Shown one piece after another: positions 1 through 6,039 of a DNA stretch of 7,121 nt. Every line of letters starts with the position of its first letter. Within the stretch, counting starts at the first letter, position 1. The stretch is from Sphingobium sp. (GTDB lineage Bacteria > Pseudomonadota > Alphaproteobacteria > Sphingomonadales > Sphingomonadaceae), in NCBI GenBank assembly GCA_020051025.1, contig JAGVJS010000416.1, positions 1 to 7,121 of the forward strand, in the 5' to 3' direction. The translations under genes were made by a program, and so were the position numbers. The notes under the pieces were generated by a model that was given only the letters and a program-made list of their open reading frames with translations, ran no database searches and was not told where the DNA came from.

Positions 1-544
1 GCCCGCGCCCCCCGCGCGGGCGGCGCTCTACGCGCCGGGCCATTATGCGGTCGACAGCGAAGCGACCAAAGTGCATTTCCATGTAAAGGCACTGGTCGGC
101 GGCTATGAGGGCGACTTCCTCGCACCGGAAGGCAGCGTCGTCATCGACCCCGTCCATCCTGATCGCGCCACCGTCGACATCCGCTTCCCGCTCGAAAAAC
201 TCACCACCGGAGATGCTTCGACCGATGCCATGCTGAAGGGCGACAGCTTCTTCGATATGGCCAGGTTCCCGACCGTCCGCTTCGCCGCGCAGGATGCGCC
301 GCTAGTCAGCGGCGACGCACCCACGCCGGTTGCTGGCGAACTCACCATGCACGGACAGACCCGTCCCGTCATCCTCTCCGTCCGGCTGGTCGGCACCAGC
401 CCGGATGAAGCGCCGGGCCTGTCGGTGTTGCACTTCGCCGGCACGATGAGCGTCGAGCGCAGCCATTATGGTATAGGCTTTGGCCGCCCCTTTGTCTCGG
501 ATAAGGTGGATCTGGCCATCGACGCAATTTTCCGTCGCAGTTGA
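1..544 (+). CDS. YceI-family lipid-binding-like protein, 5' end missing
   Basis: The frame is open from the first complete codon at position 2 to the TGA at 542-544, giving 180 visible residues, so the gene starts outside the window. A GTG at 71 is internal: residues upstream of it (ALYAPGHYAVD) already belong to the family's first strand. Family hallmarks in order are the YAPGHYAVD opening, FHVKALVGGYEGDF, SFFDMARFPTVRF in mid-domain, GELTMHGQTRPV, and the closing RSHYGIGFGRPFVSDKVDLAIDAIF. YceI proteins (PF04264) are usually about 190-200 residues, secreted to the periplasm, with a lipocalin-like barrel that binds polyisoprenoid-type ligands in characterised members. The Ala/Pro-rich stretch before ALYAPG would fit the end of a signal peptide, but its start cannot be seen. 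The next gene, leuA, has its own leader, so the two are probably separate transcripts. Physiological role here is unknown. Confidence 0.9.
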   Translation, partial: PAPPARAALYAPGHYAVDSEATKVHFHVKALVGGYEGDFLAPEGSVVIDPVHPDRATVDIRFPLEKLTTGDASTDAMLKGDSFFDMARFPTVRFAAQDAPLVSGDAPTPVAGELTMHGQTRPVILSVRLVGTSPDEAPGLSVLHFAGTMSVERSHYGIGFGRPFVSDKVDLAIDAIFRRS

Positions 545-574
545 TCCCGCTCTGCGACAGAATCATCTTTACCC

Positions 575-601
575 CCGCCCCCGAAACGGGTTAAGGGGCG
601 G
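575..601 (+). other. GC-rich hairpin after the YceI gene, overlapping the leader-peptide RBS
   Basis: CCGCCCC (575-581) is the exact reverse complement of GGGGCGG (595-601), with a 13-base loop containing GAAACGGG. No T-tract follows, so it is a poor intrinsic terminator. The 3' arm includes part of AAGGGG (593-598), the likely ribosome binding site of the leader peptide that starts at 606, so the hairpin could limit leader translation. A shorter alternative, CCCG/CGGG around AAA (580-590), competes with it. The function is inferred; only the complementarity is seen. Confidence 0.35.
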
Positions 602-605
602 CATC

Positions 606-653
606 ATGCAGAGCGTCTCGCTTCTTACCCTGCTACGACTTACACGCCCTTAG
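606..653 (+). CDS. leuL: Leucine-rich leader peptide upstream of leuA
   Basis: This 15-codon frame reads MQSVSLLTLLRLTRP and stops at TAG 651-653. Leu is at residues 6, 7, 9, 10 and 12, encoded CTT CTT, CTG CTA and CTT: a third of the peptide, clustered in seven residues, and it includes CTA and CTT codons that are normally uncommon in a GC-rich genome. AAGGGG at 593-598 sits seven bases before the ATG, a good Shine-Dalgarno spacing. It lies 122 bases upstream of leuA on the same strand, and its Leu codons and stop overlap the 5' strands of several possible RNA helices. This matches leader peptides of leucine operons such as enterobacterial leuL, where ribosome stalling on Leu codons senses charged tRNA-Leu. 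Too short for database homology; the call rests on position, Leu codon clustering and RNA context. Confidence 0.7.
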   Translation: MQSVSLLTLLRLTRP

Positions 654-763
654 GCGTGGCTTTTGTGCTGCCTTCCGGCTAAGGGCAGCGTCGATCCGCC
701 TAAGGGCATCCAGAACAGTCAAGTCGTACCCGGAGGCGTCCATATGCGCTCCGTGCCAGGAAG
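630..763 (+). promoter_or_regulatory. Putative leucine-responsive attenuator RNA in the leuA leader
   Basis: Three nested helices can form: P1, TACGACTT 634-641 with AAGTCGTA 721-728 (8 bp); P2, GCCCTTAGGCG 646-656 with CGCCTAAGGGC 697-707 (11 bp, perfect); P3, 667-674 with 682-689 (8 bp including one G-U). The 5' strand of P1 contains leader Leu codons and that of P2 the leader stop codon, so a stalled ribosome would mask both. Two competitors exist. CACGCC 643-648 with GGCGTG 653-658 forms a tetraloop hairpin followed by only GCTTTTG. GCCTTCCGG 670-678 pairs with CCGGAGGC 730-737, with one bulged base, and would cover the GGAGG at 732-736. No good run of T follows any helix, so control may act on translation initiation or through Rho rather than by a classical intrinsic terminator. 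Pairings were found by eye; stabilities were not computed. Confidence 0.55.
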
Positions 764-779
764 TAGTTTGATCCCATGA
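744..779 (+). CDS. 11-codon mini-ORF overlapping the leuA start (possible coupling ORF)
   Basis: The frame ATG 744 to TGA 777-779 encodes [11 protein letters not shown]. It has the best Shine-Dalgarno of the leader, GGAGG at 732-736, seven bases upstream. Its stop overlaps the first leuA ATG as ATGA (776-779), the typical arrangement for termination-reinitiation coupling. The leuA start itself has a weaker site, AGGAAG at 758-763, twelve bases away, inside this mini-ORF. Translation of the mini-ORF could therefore feed ribosomes to leuA. It may equally be a chance short frame downstream of a ribosome-loading site. No homology can be judged at this size. Confidence 0.4.
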   Translation: MRSVPGSSLIP

Positions 780-2449
780 TGCTGACCGATCCTTCGCAGA
801 AATACCGCGCTTTCCCTCAGGTGGACCTGCCCAATCGCCAATGGCCGTCGCAGGTCATCACCAAGGCGCCCCGCTGGCTGTCCACCGACATGCGCGATGG
901 CAACCAGTCGCTGATCGACCCGATGAACGCGGAAAAGAAGCGCCGCTTCTTCGACCTGCTGCTCAAGGTCGGCGTGAAGGAGATCGAGGTCGGCTTCCCC
1001 GCTGCCGGCGCGACCGAGTTCGACTTCATTTCCGGTCTGGTCAAGGAAGGCGCGATCCCCGACGACGTCATGCCGCAGGTGCTGACGCAGGCGCGCGAGG
1101 ACCTGATCGCTACGACGTTCGAAAGCCTGCGCGGCGCGAAACAGGCGATCGTTCATGTCTACAACGCAATCTCGCCGGCATGGCGCAACATCGTGTTCCA
1201 GATGGAACGGCCGCAGATCCGCGACATCGCGATCCACGCCGCCAAGCTGTTGCGCGACAATGCGGCGGCTCAGCCCGACACCGACTGGCATTTCGAATAT
1301 TCGCCCGAAACCTTCTCAACCGCAGAGCTGGATTTCAGTCTGGAATGCTGTGAGGCGGTGATGGACATTCTTGCGCCCACGCCGGAACGGCCGCTGATCC
1401 TGAACCTGCCCGCCACCGTCGAGTGCGCGACACCCAACATCTATGCCGACCAGATCGAATGGATCTGCCGCAACATCTCGCGCCGCGACAGCGTGGTGAT
1501 CTCGCTGCACACCCATAATGATCGCGGCACTGGCGTCGCAGCTGCGGAACTGGGCATCATGGCCGGCGCCGACCGTGTCGAAGGCTGCCTGTTCGGTAAT
1601 GGCGAACGCACCGGCAATTGCGATCTGGTGACGGTGGCGCTCAACATGTACACGCAGGGCATCGACCCGCAGCTGGACTTCAGCGACATCGACGAAGTCA
1701 TCCAGACCGTCGAATATTGCAACCAGCTGCCCGTCCATCCGCGCCATCCCTATGCCGGCGAACTGGTGTTCACTGCCTTCTCCGGTAGCCATCAGGACGC
1801 GATCAAGAAGGGCTTTGCCGCGCAGGAAGCGCGCAACGACCTGTTCTGGAACGTCCCCTATCTGCCGATCGACCCCAAGGATCTGGGCCGCGACTATGAG
1901 GCGGTCATCCGCGTCAATTCGCAGTCGGGCAAGGGCGGCGTCGCCTGGGTGCTGCAACAGGACAAGGGTTACAAGCTGCCCAAGCGGATGCAGGCCGACT
2001 TCTCGAAGGTGGTGCAGGCCGTGGCCGACAGCAGCAGCCGCGAACTCAACGCCGCCGACATTGGCGAAGCGTTCGAGGCGCATTATTGCCTGACCGGCGA
2101 GCAGGCCTACAGCCTGATCGACTATCATGAGAGCGGCGTCGCGGGCGACCGCATCTTCACCGGCAAGATCGCCCATAAGGGCGGCGAGCGCAGCATTTCC
2201 GGGCGCGGCAACGGCTTGCTCTCCTCGGTGCTGGCCGCATTGCGCGACGAATTTAACGTGCAGCTGGAAATCGCCGACTATAGCGAACATGCTATCGGCG
2301 CGGGCAGCGACGTGAACGCTGCCGCCTATGTCGAATGCCGCACACCCGATGGCCGCACCGTCTTCGGCGTCGGCACCGACAGTGACGTCGCGACCGCTTC
2401 GGTCAAGGCCGTGCTGTCCGCCGCGAACGGGGTCGCGGTGCGGGGTTAA
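776..2449 (+). CDS. leuA: 2-isopropylmalate synthase (long, yeast/actinobacterial-type LeuA)
   Basis: This enzyme (EC 2.3.3.13) condenses acetyl-CoA with 2-oxoisovalerate to give 2-isopropylmalate, the committed step of leucine synthesis in the cytoplasm. The 557-residue protein opens with the long-type region ([16 protein letters not shown]), then the DRE-TIM barrel: [15 protein letters not shown] at 36-50 with metal-binding Asp41, HTHND at 245-249 with metal-ligand His245 and His247, and [10 protein letters not shown] at 274-283 with Asn281. From about residue 420 follows the C-terminal dimerisation/regulatory domain, with [15 protein letters not shown] (475-489) and [13 protein letters not shown] (508-520); this domain binds leucine for feedback inhibition in relatives. 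The start may be ATG 776 or the adjacent ATG 779; a TAG at 764-766 blocks any in-frame upstream start. Expression is probably controlled by the Leu-rich leader before it. leuBCD are not in the window. The frame is intact and full length. Confidence 0.97.
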   Translation: MMLTDPSQKYRAFPQVDLPNRQWPSQVITKAPRWLSTDMRDGNQSLIDPMNAEKKRRFFDLLLKVGVKEIEVGFPAAGATEFDFISGLVKEGAIPDDVMPQVLTQAREDLIATTFESLRGAKQAIVHVYNAISPAWRNIVFQMERPQIRDIAIHAAKLLRDNAAAQPDTDWHFEYSPETFSTAELDFSLECCEAVMDILAPTPERPLILNLPATVECATPNIYADQIEWICRNISRRDSVVISLHTHNDRGTGVAAAELGIMAGADRVEGCLFGNGERTGNCDLVTVALNMYTQGIDPQLDFSDIDEVIQTVEYCNQLPVHPRHPYAGELVFTAFSGSHQDAIKKGFAAQEARNDLFWNVPYLPIDPKDLGRDYEAVIRVNSQSGKGGVAWVLQQDKGYKLPKRMQADFSKVVQAVADSSSRELNAADIGEAFEAHYCLTGEQAYSLIDYHESGVAGDRIFTGKIAHKGGERSISGRGNGLLSSVLAALRDEFNVQLEIADYSEHAIGAGSDVNAAAYVECRTPDGRTVFGVGTDSDVATASVKAVLSAANGVAVRG

Positions 2450-2456
2450 GTAAAAT

Positions 2457-2522
2457 CCGTTCGTTTCGAGCGAAGTCGAGAAACGTTGCGCAAACGCTTC
2501 TCGACCCGCTCGAAGCGAACGG
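2457..2522. repeat. Imperfect 66-base palindrome between convergent genes (bidirectional terminator / dispersed-repeat type)
   Basis: The left arm begins CCGTTCGTTTCGAGCG and the right arm, reverse-complemented, begins CCGTTCGCTTCGAGCG. The match continues through GTCGAGAA(A/G)CGTT with a one-base bulge, so the arms pair over about 30 positions with only a few mismatches or G-U pairs. The centre is near TTGCGCAA (about 2486-2493). It fills almost all of the 82 bases between the leuA stop (2449) and the end of the convergent peptidase gene (2532), which suits a two-way transcription terminator; there is no long T-run. GTCGAG-rich palindromes of this style recur between genes in sphingomonad genomes as far as I recall, so it may belong to a REP-like family. 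Confidence 0.75.
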
Positions 2523-2531
2523 TCGTTGCTT

Positions 2532-3899
2532 CTACCGGGCCAAAGCCTTCACCACCCGGTCCCATTGCTCCAGCGATTCCGGGATGCCCGCCACCGGCAC
2601 CCGCTCGTTCAGGCCATGGGCAAAGCCATCTTCGGCCTTCATGAACAGGCTGGCCACGCCGTAACTCGGCACACCCAAAGCGCGGAAATAGAGGCTGTCG
2701 GTGGCGCCCGCCGACATGCCCGGCATCACCGCTATCCCCGGCGACCGCGCCAGCACGGCGTCACGCACCGCCCGCATCACGTCCCCGCGCAACGGGGAGG
2801 CATCGCTGGCCAGTGGATCACCCAGCGTCTTCACTGTGGCGCTGTCATCATTCACCACCTTCACCAGTTGCGCCTTCACATCCTCGATTGCCACACCGGG
2901 GAAGATGCGGCAATTGACGCTGACCTTCGCGCTCTGCGGCAAGGCGTTGAGCGCATGGCCCGCCTGCGCCATGGTCGCGACGCAGGTGGTGCGCACCTGC
3001 CCGATAAATTCCGGCCGGCTCGACAGCAATTCCGCCGCCGCCGCATCGCCGCTCTGGGCATAGCGTTTCATCGCCTGCCCCACCTCGCCACCAATCCGGT
3101 CGGCCGACAACGTCAGCGACGCCCTGGTCAGTTCGTTGCGCATCGGCGGAAATTTGTAGGCTGCGATCCGATCGATCGCCTTCGCCATGCGATAGATGGG
3201 GTTGCCCGGCGTCGGCGCGCTCGAATGGCCGCCTGCGTCGGTGAAGGCAAATTCAAAATCGGCATAGCTCTTCTCGCCCGCCTGCAACTGATACAGCACC
3301 GGCTTGCCTTCGTCGTTCAGCAGCCCGCCGCCGCCATCGCCGTTCAGCAGCAGTTCCAGCCCCTTATATTGGGTCGCCAGAGCCTTGGTCGTCACCATGT
3401 CGGTTTCCTCATCCCCCGACAGGATCAGGATGACGGTGCGGCGCGGCTTCCAGCCTTCCTTCTTCCACTGCGCCATGGTCGCGACCATCATCGCGACATC
3501 ATATTTATTATCCTCCGACCCGCGCCCGAAGATATAGCCATTCTCCTCCACCGGGAAGAAGGGATCGCGGATCCAGTCCGCCCGGTCCGCTGCCACTACG
3601 TCCATATGGCCTATCAGGCCCAGCGGCTTCAGCTTTGGATCGCTCCCCTTGATCGTCGCGGCAAAGGTCGCCGTTTCTCCCATCGGCGTGATGACGATAT
3701 CCGCGTCGGCAAATCCGGCCGCTTTCAGCACCGACGCATAATAGGCCGCCAGCTTGGGCACCTGCCCCTCCCCCTGCACGGTCTTGATCGCCACCGATCG
3801 CATCAGGATGTCCTTGGCCACGCCCGCATCGGCCGCCGCCTGCGCGCCTTGCGGCAGAGCCAGCAACGCCATCCCCAACATTGCGCCTCGCATCATCAT
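2532..3899 (-). CDS. Exported M20-family zinc metallopeptidase
   Basis: The 455-residue protein is a zinc-dependent aminoacylase/dipeptidase-type hydrolase of the M20/M25/M40 family. Visible active-site elements are GHMDVV (metal His98, Asp100), GRGSED (bridging Asp130), GDEETD (catalytic Glu164 and metal Glu165), NGDGGGG (probable metal Asp188) and AHGLNERV (His428). The insert from about 215 to 330, with GGHSSAPT (223-230), is the M20 lid/dimerisation domain. The ATG at 3897-3899 is chosen because GGGGAG lies eight bases upstream on the minus strand and because it gives a short positively charged, hydrophobic signal peptide ending AQA (residues 19-21), so the enzyme is probably periplasmic. 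The frame stays open for 31 more codons upstream, but these lack a signal-like start. Exact substrate (dipeptide, acyl-amino acid or other) is not readable. It runs convergent to leuA and divergent from the symporter. Confidence 0.92.
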   Translation of the reverse strand: MMMRGAMLGMALLALPQGAQAAADAGVAKDILMRSVAIKTVQGEGQVPKLAAYYASVLKAAGFADADIVITPMGETATFAATIKGSDPKLKPLGLIGHMDVVAADRADWIRDPFFPVEENGYIFGRGSEDNKYDVAMMVATMAQWKKEGWKPRRTVILILSGDEETDMVTTKALATQYKGLELLLNGDGGGGLLNDEGKPVLYQLQAGEKSYADFEFAFTDAGGHSSAPTPGNPIYRMAKAIDRIAAYKFPPMRNELTRASLTLSADRIGGEVGQAMKRYAQSGDAAAAELLSSRPEFIGQVRTTCVATMAQAGHALNALPQSAKVSVNCRIFPGVAIEDVKAQLVKVVNDDSATVKTLGDPLASDASPLRGDVMRAVRDAVLARSPGIAVMPGMSAGATDSLYFRALGVPSYGVASLFMKAEDGFAHGLNERVPVAGIPESLEQWDRVVKALAR

Positions 3900-4084
3900 A
3901 TATTGCACTCCCCGATGGACCGATGCTGCATCTGTGGCATAGCGGATCAGTCGGGCCAATGCGTTTGACCGGCTGCATGGAAAGAGGGCCACCTCATCCC
4001 TGTTTTACAGCAGTCAAGAATTGCTTGCGCGCAATCGACCTGCCAGCGCCCATATAGGCCGCCGGTCGCCCAGAGGAAAAAGTC

Positions 4085-5386
4085 ATGGCCCTCCATTATC
4101 GCAGTTTCGGATTTCAGGTTTTGGCTGGCATGGCCGTGGGGCTGGTGCTCGGCCTTGTCGCGCGCCAGATCGGCGCGGGGCCGGACGGCGACCTCAACTG
4201 GCTGGCGACGACGCTCAAGACGGTCGGCTCCATCTTCGTGTCCCTGCTCAAGGCGATCGTGCCGCCGCTGGTCTTCACCGCCATCGTGGCAAGCATCGCC
4301 AATCTGCGCGCGCTCGACAATGCCGCGCGCCTCGCCGGCCAGACCCTGCTGTGGTTCGCCATCACCGCCCTGATCGCGGTCGCCATCGGCATTACCATCG
4401 GCGTCATCCTTCAACCCGGCGCGGGGCTTCAGGGCACAGCGCTCGCCATGGGCAAGAATGACAATGTGGGCGGCTGGCTCGATTTCCTGAAGGGCCTGGT
4501 TCCCGGCAACAGCCTGGCCCTGTCGGCCAGCACCAAGATCACAGATGGAAACGCCTCCACCAGCATCAGCTTCAATATCCTGCAATTGCTGGTCATCTCC
4601 ATCGCCGTCGGCCTCGCCACGCTCAAAGTCGGGGACAAGGCTGAGCCGTTCCTCGCCTTCGTCCGCTCGCTGCTGGCCGTGGTGCGCGCGCTGCTCGGCT
4701 GGGTCATCCGCCTGACGCCGATCGGTTCGGCCGCCCTGATCGGCACCGCCATCGCCACCTATGGCTGGAGCGCGCTGGCACAACTCGGCACCTTCACCGC
4801 TGCCATCTATCTCGGCCTCGCGCTGGTCTTGCTGGTCGTCTATCCGACGCTGCTGATCGCCAACGGCCTGAAGCCCGGCCCCTTCTTCGCCAAGGCCTGG
4901 CCGGCGATCCAGCTGGGTTTCGTGTCGCGCTCCTCGGTCGGCACCCTGCCCGTCACCGAAGCCGTGACCGAACGGCTGGGCGTGGACAAGGGCTATGCCG
5001 CCTTCGCCATTCCGCTGGCCTCGACCACCAAGATGGACGGTTGCGCCTCCATCTATCCCGCGCTCGCCGCGATATTCGTCGCCAATTTCTACGGCCTGCC
5101 GCTGCATGCTATCGACTATGCGCTGATCGTCTTCGTCTCGGTCCTCGGATCGGCGGCCACGGCGGGCCTGACCGGCGCGATCGTCATGCTCACCCTCACC
5201 CTCTCCACCCTTGGCCTGCCACTGGCGGGCGTGGGCCTGTTGCTCGCCATCGACCCGATCCTCGACATGGGCCGCACAGCCGTCAACGTTGCGGGACAGG
5301 TGCTGGTCGGCGTCATCGTCGCCAAGCGCGAAGGGATTCTGGACGAAGCCGCCTATTATGGCGACGGGGAACTGGTGGCGGCCTGA
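4085..5386 (+). CDS. Dicarboxylate/amino acid:cation symporter (SDF/DAACS family), cystine-carrier-like core
   Basis: This 433-residue inner-membrane protein belongs to the glutamate/aspartate/C4-dicarboxylate carrier family (PF00375, TC 2.A.23). It shows the expected run of hydrophobic segments, the hairpin-1 motif SRSSVGTLPVT (281-291), the TM7 motif STTKMDGCASIYPA (313-326) and the TM8 motif DPILDMGRTAVNVAGQ (390-405). Asp394, Arg397, Thr398 and Asn401 match substrate- and sodium-site residues of archaeal GltPh. The TM7 motif is KMDGC, not the usual NMDGT, and position 405 is Gln, not Asp. The GCAxxYPA pattern recalls the TcyP/YdjN cystine carrier branch, so cystine or another amino acid is a possible substrate alongside C4-dicarboxylates. 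The start is supported by GAGG (4073-4076), eight bases before the ATG. It is divergent from the M20 peptidase, with 185 bases between the starts. Confidence 0.93.
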   Translation: MALHYRSFGFQVLAGMAVGLVLGLVARQIGAGPDGDLNWLATTLKTVGSIFVSLLKAIVPPLVFTAIVASIANLRALDNAARLAGQTLLWFAITALIAVAIGITIGVILQPGAGLQGTALAMGKNDNVGGWLDFLKGLVPGNSLALSASTKITDGNASTSISFNILQLLVISIAVGLATLKVGDKAEPFLAFVRSLLAVVRALLGWVIRLTPIGSAALIGTAIATYGWSALAQLGTFTAAIYLGLALVLLVVYPTLLIANGLKPGPFFAKAWPAIQLGFVSRSSVGTLPVTEAVTERLGVDKGYAAFAIPLASTTKMDGCASIYPALAAIFVANFYGLPLHAIDYALIVFVSVLGSAATAGLTGAIVMLTLTLSTLGLPLAGVGLLLAIDPILDMGRTAVNVAGQVLVGVIVAKREGILDEAAYYGDGELVAA

Positions 5387-5580
5387 ACTGTCCCGACCCG
5401 CATGTTGGTCGGCCTTGAAACCGGCCGCTCTTCATGGGGGTCGCCCCACATATCGGAAAACTCCCGGACGAACGCGGTCAACGTCTCGTCCTCCCCTGCC
5501 TCCCTGATCCGGCGCATCGCCGATCAGGTGGAAATATAGCCGAGAAAATCAACCAGCCGCCATGATCGATGAATGTCCAT
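5356..5580 (-). pseudogene. Small decayed or interrupted ORF, unknown family
   Basis: On the minus strand, ATG 5578-5580 opens a frame reading MDIHRSWRLVDFLGYIST, which meets TGA at 5524-5526. The same frame resumes two codons later at ATG 5515-5517 and runs 53 residues to TAA 5356-5358. It contains EAGEDETLTAFVREFSDMWG, which looks like genuine amphipathic coding sequence, and its third codon positions are mostly G or C. The 3' end overlaps the last 31 bases of the symporter gene. I see no good ribosome binding site before either ATG. Possible readings are a small gene starting at 5517, an older 75-codon frame broken by one stop, or chance. I do not recognise the family. It lies just downstream of a MarR remnant on the same strand, and could be part of the same decayed regulator locus, but that is speculation. 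Confidence 0.3.
5410..5427 (+). terminator. Weak hairpin after the symporter gene
   Basis: CGGCC (5410-5414) and GGCCG (5423-5427) can form a five-base-pair stem around an eight-base loop, starting 24 bases after the symporter stop. It is followed only by CTCTTC, not a T-run. This is a weak candidate for the 3' end of the symporter transcript; I see nothing better nearby. Confidence 0.2.
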
Positions 5581-5613
5581 GGGCGGCGGCCCCGTTCCGC
5601 AAAGGGAAAATCG

Positions 5614-5944
5614 TTATCGGTCCTGCATCACCCCGTCCAACTGGATCACGCCGTAGCTGACCAGCGCGACGACAGCGCCATCGACCGCGATCCGGCGCAC
5701 CTCCACCTCCAGCGCGTCGATCGCCGCACATGTCCGCCGCCATTGCGGTTCCAGCCGTTGCAGCAGCATCGCGCCCCGCCGCAATCAGGTGGATGCCGCT
5801 CTTACCCGCGTCCGCCAGCGCATGCCGGGCGATGATCCCATCCTTCTTCATCAGGCTGACGGTCTGGCTGACCGCCCCGGCCGCCAAGGGCCACAGAATC
5901 GGCGTGACCATGCCCAGGCCACGCTTCCCCTGTCCTACATCCAC
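5614..5944 (-). pseudogene. MarR-family transcriptional regulator remnant, truncated and frameshifted
   Basis: The first minus-strand frame (GTG 5942-5944, or ATG 5910-5912) contains GAVSQTVSLMKKDGII followed by ADAGKSGIHLIAAGR, the recognition helix and wing of a MarR winged helix. At about 5770 the sense moves to another frame, AMLLQRLEPQWRRTCAAIDA and onward, ending at TAA 5614-5616. Joined, AAGR-AMLLQRLEPQW is the normal continuation of such proteins. The junction reads GGGGCGCGATG; loss of two bases from a GCGCG run would explain the shift. Without the shift, the first frame runs on as low-complexity Arg/Gly/Ala residues. About 50 residues expected before the recognition helix are missing, and the segment before GAVSQ (VTPILWPLA) is atypical. 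The gene is therefore probably non-functional. The family call rests on motif recognition by eye. A sequencing error could produce the frameshift but not the missing N-terminus. Confidence 0.6.
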
Positions 5945-6039
5945 CTTTCTCCGCTATACTGCTTGCCACACATAACAATATGTCCCACTGGCGACCGGAA
6001 ATTTCGAAATCAGCGGGAAAAGTGCGAAGTTAAGCGACT
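5945..6039. promoter_or_regulatory. AT-rich intergenic segment with inverted repeat upstream of trmFO
   Basis: The 95 bases between the MarR remnant and trmFO are clearly more AT-rich than their surroundings. They hold ACATA-ACAA-TATGT (5970-5983), a five-base inverted repeat of MarR-operator style, TATACT (5955-5960), which resembles a -10 box on the plus strand without a convincing -35 partner, and the palindrome ATTTCGAAAT (6001-6010). This is the likely location of the trmFO promoter and of the old marR control region. No element can be assigned firmly. Confidence 0.35.

Noticed and set aside
643..664. CACGCC-CTTA-GGCGTG hairpin plus GCTTTTG as a classical intrinsic terminator
   Set aside because: Six-base stem and only four T interrupted by GC, and it overlaps the leader stop codon; kept as part of the attenuator but not called a terminator.
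1316..2290. Long open minus-strand frame opposite leuA
   Set aside because: Antisense shadow of a clear, intact leuA; its translation shows no recognisable domain and its length follows from the G/C-biased codon pattern.
2526..3968. 480-codon plus-strand frame opposite the M20 peptidase
   Set aside because: His/Arg/Gln-rich shadow with no family motifs; the minus strand has all M20 catalytic motifs, a signal peptide and a ribosome binding site.
3900..3992. Longer, 486-residue start for the M20 peptidase
   Set aside because: The 31 extra residues put a non-signal sequence before an obvious signal peptide, whereas the inner ATG has GGGGAG at eight bases.
4025..4034. TTGCGCGCAA perfect palindrome upstream of the symporter
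   Set aside because: Only ten bases and GC-alternating; expected by chance in this composition and not placed against a recognisable promoter.
3947..5107. 386-codon minus-strand frame opposite the symporter
   Set aside because: Gly/Asp/Gln-rich low-complexity translation typical of a shadow; the plus strand encodes a complete SDF-family carrier.
5403..5540. Plus-strand frame MLVGLETGRSSWGSPHISEN and onward
   Set aside because: No ribosome binding site and Ser-rich; it is the complement of a more protein-like minus-strand frame.
5549..5944. 131-residue intact minus-strand protein
   Set aside because: The second half is low-complexity Arg/Gly/Ala; the true continuation of the MarR fold is in another frame, so I call a frameshifted remnant instead.
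6022..6033. GTG at 6022 as an upstream trmFO start
   Set aside because: It is in frame but runs into TAA at 6031-6033 before the ATG at 6040.
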